This document shows positions 56,038 to 64,000 of a stretch of 64,000 nucleotides of DNA, one piece after another. Both the position numbers and the translations under genes were made by a program. The number at the start of each line of letters is the position of its first letter. Position 1 is the stretch's first letter. Where the stretch lies: assembly GCF_014839805.1 (NCBI RefSeq), contig NC_051135.1, positions 10,605,291 through 10,669,290 of the forward strand. The letters run 5' to 3'. Below the pieces are notes generated by a model. It saw only the letters and a list, made by a program, of their open reading frames with translations. It did not search any database and was not told the DNA's origin. This stretch comes from Manduca sexta (lineage: Eukaryota > Arthropoda > Insecta > Lepidoptera > Sphingidae).

Positions 56038-56440
56038 ACTGCCTCGGTGGCGTAGTAGTAATTGTACACCTTAAGAATAAGACTACCGTGCTGAGGTCCT
56101 CGATTCGAATCCTGGGTTGGGCCAAAATAATTGTAACTGGCTTTTTTATCTTAAAAATTACTCTGTCAACCCCCGTGTCTTGGAAAGCACATAAAGCCGG
56201 TGGTTCTATGCTTAATTTCTCTCCGGACACGTCGGAATGCCGTCTCACCAGACTATGAAAATGAAGGAACAGAAAGTGCATCTGTGTATTGCGCACAAAA
56301 TTTTATTGTGCACTATAGTATCTTCTGCGTACTTGCCTGACTCCGTTAAGATTGGCCGCCGTAGCCGAAATTCGGTTAGGAAGGAATCAATCAGTGGGAG
56401 TAGGTATACGTTGGGATCAAATAGGATTTTTTATATACTG
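56038..56440 (+). mobile_element. tRNA-derived SINE with a SINE-B head and a different body
   Basis: Head tgcctcggtggcgtagtagt, B-box gattcgaatcctgggttggg as in SINE-B. The body differs: ccccgtgtcttggaaagcac-ataaagccggtggttctatg and cggaatgccgtctcaccaga-ctatgaaa. It resembles another widespread lepidopteran SINE/LINE tail joined to the same tRNA-type head. Confidence 0.6.
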
Positions 56441-56640
56441 TAGGGTAAGACAAAGTAAGTCCACCAGTTCTTAATGGTTGAAATATTTGTAGCAGCTTGT
56501 TTGCTTTGCTTCTAAATATTAATATTTAAGTTTGACATATTTTTTCAGCTTATAATTGCTTTTAAATTGTAATATCTAATGTTTCAAGGTTATGAGCGCA
56601 GTGCGATAATTTTATCCTTAACGGTGGCTGTTCTTGTCGT

Positions 56641-56730
56641 AGTATCAGGCGAGCGTTTTGCTCGTGTCATAGCATTAGGCTAGCGTTTTGCTCGTGTGAA
56701 AGCATCAGGCGAGCGTTTTGCTCGTCTCAT
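56641..56730. repeat. Three exact-length 30-bp tandem units with internal hairpins
   Basis: Units start at 56641, 56671 and 56701: agYatYaggcKagcgttttg-ctcgtStSaW. Units 1 and 3 contain cgagc-gtttt-gctcg, a 5-bp stem with a 5-base loop; unit 2 has the stem broken (ctagc). Confidence 0.85.
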
Positions 56731-57239
56731 TTCTTTAAACAATGAAAAAAACCTGTTGCGGCAACATTAAAAACAATATTTTATGATGAAAGTATATCTT
56801 TAAAACAGGATTTTCATCAAAATAATTATTAATATAATCTCACTCGAAAAAACCAAGCAAAATGAGTAACCGCACACTCTCGTTGAAAAAATTCAACCAA
56901 ATTAATTCTCAGTCCAAATTTTTATTGCTGAATGCATTATGCCACGTGCCAACAAAAAAAATATTCACATTGCAATCAAATTTTGTTTCTTTACAAAAAC
57001 GTGGCAAACATACGATTAAATATTAAAGGTAGGGGAAGGTTTTGTACGCAACATAGGCCATTCAGCTAGACTTTGTGGTTAAAATAGGAGTTGCTTACGA
57101 TACGTAAAATATAAGAGAAATGGATTGTTCATTATTTTATATTTGGAAAGAAGTAAGAATAATACATTGGTAGGTTGCTATGAAGTGATAATATTTAACT
57201 TATAAGTAACGATTATTTCATTTTTTTATACGTGCGCGG

Positions 57240-57466
57240 CAAAGGGAGTCATCTGCACCTGAAGGTAAGTGGAGTGGAGTCCAATAGAATGTCGACCGAC
57301 GAGAGAGACCCTCGGCAGTCGACACAATTATGCCGGCCTATTGGAACCGGATATATACAGGCTGATCTTGGAACGCGACACACTATACATGGGTACTATG
57401 GTGAGTTTTAACATCTTGTTTTCGGTGGTCGCTATCCTGGCGGATATAAAGCGGATATAAAATAAC
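57240..57466 (-). repeat. Family D repeat, copy 10
   Basis: gcacctgaaggtaagtggag, tccaatagaatgtcgaccga, caattatgccggcctattgg, cggtggtcgctatcctggcg. The gcggatataaa block is duplicated at its end. Confidence 0.8.
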
Positions 57467-57971
57467 TCCCTTATTCATAGACGTTTTTATTTAAGGACGG
57501 AGTAATGCTGTGATAACACGGGGGTAAGAATCTCGACTGCAAGTAAGTAGTTTATCTCATAGTTTCCTAAAATAAATTAATACCGCGTCAATATTCATTA
57601 TCGTTAAAAAGAACTAGATATAAAGAACTAAAATTGGCCCTTTTTGTAACTAAAAGAAAGCCACTAGAAAAAACTTCATACAATTTTCAAAGATCTCTCA
57701 TAAACGTGAAAGCATAATCTCGACCAGTGAATTCAAAGTGGAACATCTGTTGTGTTTGTAAACACTGGCTAATTAAAAATCTAAGGGAGGGAAAACCATT
57801 TCTTTGTTAATGGCTGGAGTGGACTTTACGCTAAAAAGGACTGTATTGTTTGGTAATAGAGTGGGATTTGATGTGACGTGATTACCTGTAATGGAACTTT
57901 CACGTTATATCTTAATTTCTTAATGAATAGTCAACAGATGGTCTTATGGTGTTTTTTGGAGTGAGGGACTT

Positions 57972-58124
57972 GAATTTTCTACTCAATGTCAGCCCGAAGT
58001 CTGGAATTTCTGTTTAATATGGCGATAGACCTATCACATCATGGGACGGAATACGAACGGCGGTATGTAGGTGCACCAGTTGCGCCTCTGCCTACCCCTT
58101 TGGGGATAAAAGGTGTGAATGTGT
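57972..58124 (+). mobile_element. SINE-B 3' fragment
   Basis: attttctactcaatgtcagc, atcacatcatgggacggaat, gcctctgcctacccctttgg-ggataaaa. The head is missing. Confidence 0.75.
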
Positions 58125-58156
58125 TGGGGTCTCACTATAGTTATATACAGTTATTT

Positions 58157-58525
58157 TAACATTGCGTTACTAAATGTAACCACATACTTACCTTCTGGAA
58201 AGTAAACTTGCAATAAGTACTCGAATGGTAATTGGAAAAAAAAAAAACGTTTGGAATAAAATAAATATCAATAAAGAGTAATTTATTTTTACGCGGCCTA
58301 ATACCACCACTGTCCTAAAATAACATTATGATCATAGTTCCCGTCAGAAATAAACTCACGCATACATCATATTCGCACTAAACTACAAAATAATCTAAAT
58401 ACCAGAAAAGTAAAACCAGGGTTTGGAGTGAAAATATTCTTTATTCGTGGATTTAGGTACAATATGAGCAGTGGAGACGATTATGTGGTTTCATTTATTA
58501 ATGCAATGTCAAATGATCCTGTACA
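58157..58525 (+). mobile_element. MITE J, copy 3
   Basis: ttattttaacattgcgttac start; aaaataaatatcaataaaga, cgcactaaactacaaaata, tatgtggtttcatttattaa-tgcaatgtcaaatgatcc end. Confidence 0.6.
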
Positions 58526-58531
58526 CTTACT

Positions 58532-58690
58532 AGCTTTTGCCCACAGACCCTCCTGATTTGAATTTCTTACGCGAAATAAAAATGCCAATTTTGTATACTG
58601 GGGAAAAGCGTATAATTATAAATTGGTCTAGGATTTTGTCAATCTCCTGCGGTTTATAAGTTTAATTCCCATCGATATATATGTACTACG
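58532..58690 (-). mobile_element. Helitron-like element (family G), diverged copy
   Basis: Plus strand shows cttactagcttttgcccaca-gac, then the common body gaaataaaaatgccaatttt and taagtttaattcccat. Confidence 0.5.
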
Positions 58691-58699
58691 TACTAGATC

Positions 58700-61041
58700 T
58701 GGCATTCCGTACACTCATTGTCTTCGACTCAATTGTACTGCAATGCATACACCTGACGTTAGTATGATTTCAACATTGAGAGCGTATGGTTTTGTACAGA
58801 GTGACGCTTATAATTTAAGAACTTGAGTGTAAGTGTAAATCTGAATGTGAATAAAAAATATTACTTAAGGAAGTAAATTATTTGTTGTTCAAGTGAATAA
58901 ATAGGTTAAACAGCGACTTTTTGTTTGCCATTTTAGTTCAGATTTTGAGCAAACAGTTTATATCGGCGTTCGTGTCTATAGAATATACGTCAATTTTTAA
59001 TCCTAAGAAATATCATCACTTTTATATTTAATATAATAAAGAAACAATGTATAATTAATCACGAGAGCCCTACCATAAAGTAAACTAACTTTATCATTTT
59101 CTACACAATAACCATAAAACTAACAAGCACTAATAGTTTCAGCAGTCCATCAGAATAGAGTAAACCCTCCACCGACCGCGCGAGAGTACATTCGACCCAA
59201 CACGTAAAAAATTCAAAACCCACCATGAATATAAACTTGTCGAGTGAACTATAAAACTGGTAGTGTTGGACCGAAGGGCTTTTATTAATATGACAGACCC
59301 AACTAGAAGCGCACGGCGGCAAATTGCGCTCTATTATGTATGTACACAAACGATTATCCCTTAGATATGATAGAGTAATAAAGTTCGTTGGATAGTGAAA
59401 CGAGCCGACAACGTCAGAGTGATGTTATGTACTTCATAGTTGTTAAAATTATGTATAAAGAGTTACATGTGATATTGAAATTAATTTAATATCTAAGGAC
59501 ACGCTAAGTAATTTTTTGCAGTAAAGTGAGTTACCTGAAATTAGTATGGTGTGGGAACTAGAGGGGCTTTTTAAATATAAAGTACTTACACTGAATCTTT
59601 TATTATAAAAAGACTAATTTCAAAAAATAGAAAGAGCACAAAATATAACCTAAAAATATTGAAACGTAACTCCAAAAATGATTTCTATTCCAAAATATAT
59701 TCTTACAATTTACATTGCAAATGTCGCCATCGACCGTAGCTCGGGCCAACGCCCGCCCCGGGGGCTTAAAAGACCGCGTGACCGTAAGATTTTTGCAATC
59801 ACCACCGCACCGCTGGGGGTTATCTTTACGCACAGTTCAATGTCGTTGTGTGATTATCGTCTAGTGACACCGGGCTTGTAGCCTTGGTAGGGTTATAACG
59901 CTCGCATTTTATTACGCGTCCCCGGGGTACTTGCGACCGCAGTTGTATGAGACTTTTGTTTTACGAAAACCCTACGTCATGATGGCTTAAAATATTGCGT
60001 GAAAATTTATCATCATATTGTAATATAGGGTTGGCAGTTTGACGATACATATTAATTTCCAACGTGTTATAATTTGTCGATATATTTTGATGTTCATGCT
60101 GATAGTGGATATCGGAATCAATTTTGAGCTGGACCTATTTCCCATTTTATTTACTGTCAAAAATAATTTTCCTATTGTTAGGATAAAAATATTCTTGTGA
60201 GGGTATTGGTTAAGTTGTGACACCTTTTGCTATGAAAACTATTAGCGTTTGACATACCTGGGCAGTTGGTCATTGACCGTCGTATAAGTCGCTAAACTGA
60301 TGAAATATAAATAAAAATAGATAAATACATGAACAAATGTACAAAAAACATGTTTAATTTTTATTAGGCACCGACTTTTAAATTGGTAACTAGTACATAG
60401 GTAATGTTAAATTATGTTTTGGTTTTTATCTATTTTGAAGAGAGCCACTACGAGGAATCTTTACTAAAAAGAATTAAGTAAGATTCAAGTATTTTAGGTC
60501 ACTAAGAGATTACGCAATCTACTTTTCCGTGTAATAATGGAGCGTGGACCGACTTCTTTTTAATAATGGCTAGCAGTTTGGGCACTTAAGGCGGAGAGAA
60601 AACTAAAGGCTTTGTTCGTTTTATTTATATTTTTAAAAGAATGAACAATTCTATTTCTTTTTCGGGAAAAATAATAAATTACTGTCTTTATCAGTTGACG
60701 AAATTTTTTCATTCGTTAAAATTCTTAACCAAACTATGTACATAAAGGATTAAAACCCTTTGGAAAGAATTTTAAAATCGTTGAACCTCACCCTTTATTG
60801 GACATTTTGTCCCAAGGAACAGTTTTTCATCTATATTAACTACTGGTCGTTAACTCCGGCAACTTTATGATAATTCCCTCGGGAACTTTGTGGCGAGTTG
60901 AGGTAAAATAAATCGTAACGTTAAGCCAGGAGTATGCTAACTTGCAGAAAACTATCTCTAACTTTTTGCTGTACATGATGGTTAGTTTCGGGACTCATTT
61001 ACAGAGATGTGGATGGAATTACAATAATATATAATATCTAC
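58700..61041. other. Mostly AT-rich; two CpG-richer patches
   Basis: 59150-59340 and 59715-59960 are CpG-richer and repeat-free as far as I can tell. The second has short frames on both strands but no domain I recognise. These could be regulatory or fragments of an unknown repeat. Confidence 0.3.
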
Positions 61042-61326
61042 TAGTGGTAGGTCTCTTACATGTGCAAGAACAAGTACCACCGCAATGTCTATTTCTGCCA
61101 AGCAACAGTGTGTTCTGACCGTTGTATTCCGATTTGAAGGACATTGCAGCCAGTGTAACTACTGGACATAATAAGACTTAAAATCTCATGTGTCAGAATG
61201 GCGAGCGGGGTAGAATACCAAACAATACTTTATAATTCAAGGTGATGAATGGTGTTTCTACTGTTTATGGGCGGTCGTATCGCTTACCACCAGCAAGCTC
61301 GTGTCGTCATATAAAGCAATAAAAAA
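61042..61326 (+). repeat. Family C repeat, copy 8
   Basis: agtggtaggtctcttacatg, cgcaatgtctatttctgcca, acataataagacttaaaatc, tttatgggcggtcgtatcgc, ttaccaccagcaagctcgtg. Near-complete. Its hairpin arm is mutated (ctcttacatgtgcaag). Confidence 0.8.
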
Positions 61327-61566
61327 ATATGTACCTTATGGTAGGTATAATTTGATGCATGAAAAACCTTGATTAGATTTCTATAACAGTTATGTGGTTT
61401 TTTGATTAGTAGTCTTATAAAGGAGAGTTTGTCTAGTTTGGATCTATTTGGACTATGGTGTTCTGGTTTGATTGTCATTTAACACTATAATGATTAGAAA
61501 GAAAAAAAATATTGGTGTGACAAATATAATTTAAAAATAAATAATAATGTTGATGACATAAATGAT

Positions 61567-61798
61567 TACCTCGGTGGCCTAGTTGTACGTACGACTGCAG
61601 TGCTGAGGTCTCAGGTTCAATACCTTGGGATATTTCACACAGTGTCAGCCAGGAGTCTGGAATATGTGTGCGATGGTGATAAACTTGCTCCCTAGCACAT
61701 CATGGAACGAAAAACACATTGCGAAAAATAGGTGCACCAGTTGTGTCTCTGCGTACCCCTTCGGGAATAAAAGTGCGTGAGTGCGTGTGTGTGTGTGT
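61567..61798 (+). mobile_element. tRNA-derived SINE-B, copy
   Basis: tacctcggtggcctagttgt, caggttcaataccttgg, gtgtcagccaggagtctgga, accccttcgggaataaaagt, long (TG)n tail. Confidence 0.85.
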
Positions 61799-61799
61799 A

Positions 61800-62560
61800 A
61801 AAATCATTGTACCAACAATTTGAACCTTCGTTCGGTACCTTACTGCAGTAAAGTCTAACCAATTCTGAAGCGATACTACTTTTACTAGAATAGACATCAA
61901 TTTTCTCAGATAATAGGCAGTCAGGCAGATAATGCGTTAATAAAGGTGTTTCACAGTGTTTCGTTTTTTTTTTAAAAACGTCTGACTTCGGAATAACCTT
62001 CATTTCAATATCGGACTGACATCTTCATTTTATTAACCTATAAATCAGTCTTATTATGATTTTATTTTAACCAAAGTATTTTCGTGTGAAACGAAGATGA
62101 AACCCAGACTTATTGATTATTCAAAACTTTTATTGACTTATTGGAATTGAAGAAGAAACTTACGAAGAAAAATAAGCAATAGGACTTGAAGTGGCCAAAA
62201 AATATTTCTATAAATGTATATTTTATTAAATTCTTTTGTTTTAGTTTTTTATTTCTTTCTAATAATTATTTCTATTAATTCTTTTTATTTCTTTCTCTTA
62301 ATTCGTTAGTAATTAGCTTTATAACTTATAACATTTAGAGTTTATTATGATTTTTCTCTTAACTACTTATTAAATGAATGTTTTATTTCTCTTTTAACGA
62401 GATAAAGCATTTATAGGGTTTAAAATCGTATTAGCTTTATAAAATACATTAAAAGGAATCATTAACTATTCAATTTCAATGAGATTTATATGTCATTATT
62501 TTTGCATATTTTCTGATGACTAATCTATTCGCTTTAAAGAAAAACGTGCTGATTTTATAT
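61800..62560. other. Very AT-rich DNA
   Basis: 62200-62500 is dominated by ttatttctttct-like tracts. No gene or named repeat. Confidence 0.4.
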
Positions 62561-62561
62561 A

Positions 62562-62589
62562 TAATAATAATAATAATAATATATATGTA
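62562..62589. repeat. (ATA)n/(TA)n microsatellite
   Basis: Simple sequence directly upstream of family E copy 3. Confidence 0.8.
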
Positions 62590-62810
62590 TGTATATGAAT
62601 CCGTATTTCCCTTAGTCACGCCATCACGCGTGAACGGCTAAAGAAAGAAAAAAAACAAAAAATTGCGCGGATAATTAGAAAATTTAAGAAAACTTAACGA
62701 CAATATTAATTTTACATAACTGTCAGTGGTTTGAAATAACTGTCAGCGATCGACAGAATGCGCACGTGCATACATAGTTAAGACAGGACAACGTCTGTCA
62801 GGTCAACTAG
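62590..62810 (+). mobile_element. Helitron-like element (family E), best 3' end
   Basis: tatgaatccgtatttccctt, cacgccatcacgcgtgaacg, then 3' end gacaggacaacgtctgtcag-gtcaactag followed by T. GACAG/CTGTC forms the hairpin seven bases before CTAG. Confidence 0.75.
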
Positions 62811-62819
62811 TATAATAAT

Positions 62820-62915
62820 AAAAAAGCAGATTTTAAATATGTATGAAACTTAGTGTCGCAAAAATGTCGCTTAAGTTAATTTACCATGCAACCGTCGATA
62901 TATATTTTGCTATTT
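62820..62915 (+). repeat. Unassigned repeat N, copy 2
   Basis: gcagattttaaatatgtatg-aaacttagtgtcgcaaaaat-gtcg and accgtcgatatatatttt match 8352-8450. Family E copy 3 sits at its left edge. Confidence 0.45.
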
Positions 62916-63339
62916 AAAGTTGCTATGAAATTGTTAGCAAATCTACAATTGACATTTTGGGAATACATTCAAAATTGCACTTAGGACTGATTATTTTTAA
63001 GGTTTACTTTCCTAGGAGATTTAGGATTTTACCAGATGCGTTAAAAGGTGTTTTTACTAGAGGTCTGCTCGTCTCCTCATTGACTTCAAAAAAGGATATG
63101 TAAAGAAACCAAACTAATAATATACTCATGGCTTGAAACTTTAAATCCCGCATTGTAAAACCCTACTCAGACTTGAGAGACTTAAACTACAAACAATTTG
63201 AGATAGCCCGGATGGACCCTTATATTTGACTAATAGAACTTGTTTTATGGCGAATCCACCGAAACCCGGAGGCCGCACCCGCGCATCCGAAAGTGTACTA
63301 TAAATGAACGTGTTATGATTCAAATTTGCTCACACTTTG

Positions 63340-63460
63340 ACTCGTAACACCGATTTTTTGTGTTGTGCAAAAGCCGCTGACATGAGCCGCAAGGCTTGTC
63401 AGTTTGGACTGTCCCTTTAATGTTTGTGATTGAAATAAATGAATTTGAATGGGCGTGGAA
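63340..63460 (+). other. Possible LINE or transcript 3' end
   Basis: gattgaaataaatgaatttg-aatgg resembles the 3' tails of lepidopteran LINEs and mRNAs (AATAAA then tgaatttgaat). No coding part is recognised upstream. Confidence 0.25.
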
Positions 63461-63723
63461 TTTAACTGTGTTATTTTTAGTCGGTGAAAAATTTTGATTA
63501 GCATTGTGTTAAAGTCTACGCAATCTTCCTATTACTTACATAAAAGTAAGATTTAATAGAAAATTGTCTCTCAAAACTCATATACATACTATTTTTTCCA
63601 GTATAATATTATAATAATTAATTATCCACACAGTTGTTTAATTAAAAATCAAGTGTTAAAAACAAATAATATAATTGAATACACTTAGTATTTTTTAATA
63701 TAGCGGCAATAGCCAAGTAATAG

Positions 63724-63990
63724 CAGCGATAGTCTAATTGGTTATGGAACGGACTACCGTTTAAAACTCAAGGGCACACACTTCTGTAATCATGTCTGTC
63801 AAAATATCGTGTGAAAGCCTGCATAACTTAGAATATCTCTATAAGAATTTTGAGGGTATGTGAAGCCTACTAATCCGCACTAGGCCAGCGTGGTGGACTA
63901 GGGTCTAATCCTCTGAGATGTAGAGGAGGTCCGTGCCCAGCAGTGGGATAGTATATAACTCAGGGCTGATATTATTATTATTATTGCTGT
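63724..63990 (+). mobile_element. tRNA-derived SINE-A, copy 10
   Basis: gcgatagtctaattggttat head; the B-box region is deleted (gtttaaaactcaagggcaca); ctaggccagcgtggtggact and cagggctgatattattatta end are intact. Confidence 0.85.
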
Positions 63991-64000
63991 TTGTTTTATA

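Noticed and set aside
1..64000. CRISPR array, viral genes, ribosomal RNA
   Set aside because: No regularly spaced direct repeats with unique spacers, no recognisable viral proteins and no rRNA sequence were seen.

Overview
This is an AT-rich piece of an insect nuclear genome, almost certainly from a moth or butterfly (Lepidoptera). The evidence is the repeat content. There are about ten copies of a tRNA-derived SINE whose head reads GATAGCCTAGTTGG (SINE-A here) and about a dozen of a second tRNA-derived SINE (TGCCTCGGTGGCGTAGTTG head, SINE-B). Helitron-like elements end in CTAG next to T, and there are MITEs and RTE-type LINE tails of the kind that crowd lepidopteran genomes. No bacterial, viral or organellar genes are seen. 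The species cannot be fixed from this sequence.

One convincing protein gene is present, on the + strand at 38373-42619. It has four coding exons (38373-38424, 39000-39161, 40459-40533, 42321-42619), all joined by GT-AG introns in phase 1. It encodes a 195-residue secreted precursor: a signal peptide, a short acidic pro-segment ending in R-S-T-R, a six-cysteine CS-alpha-beta (defensin / scorpion-toxin-like fold) domain, an acidic linker with its own exon, a Lys-Arg site, a second six-cysteine CS-alpha-beta domain, and a Tyr/Asp/His-rich tail. A poly(A) signal follows at 42802. None of its exons shows up as one long open frame, so it is easy to miss. It is the most likely undescribed system in the window.

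The rest is a repeat landscape. 1-38.1 kb: Helitron-like elements (1-284, 4025-4278, 5458-5812, 14280-14588, 26199-26369, 27906-28222, 35086-35513), SINE-A and SINE-B copies, two related repeat families (C and D) that share both ends, MITEs (6.1, 10.4-11.4, 13.7, 15.05 kb), LINE remnants (21.1, 22.7-23.25 kb), and low-information AT-rich DNA. 38.1-42.8 kb: the CS-alpha-beta gene, with repeats in its promoter-side flank and all introns. 43-64 kb: more of the same repeats, plus several dated nested insertions: a copia-like solo LTR inside a D repeat (49639-49816), a short LINE with a 15-bp target duplication inside a C repeat (46896-47469), and an unknown 436-bp insert inside a SINE-B (45448-45883).

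A CpG-richer stretch at 51590-51911 ending in a consensus splice donor looks like the promoter and non-coding first exon of a gene whose body lies to the right or in a long intron; this is inference. Small tandem duplications occur at 17.07, 19.05, 28.58, 44.79, 48.53 and 56.64 kb, and a perfect 21-bp-arm inverted repeat at 34.6 kb.
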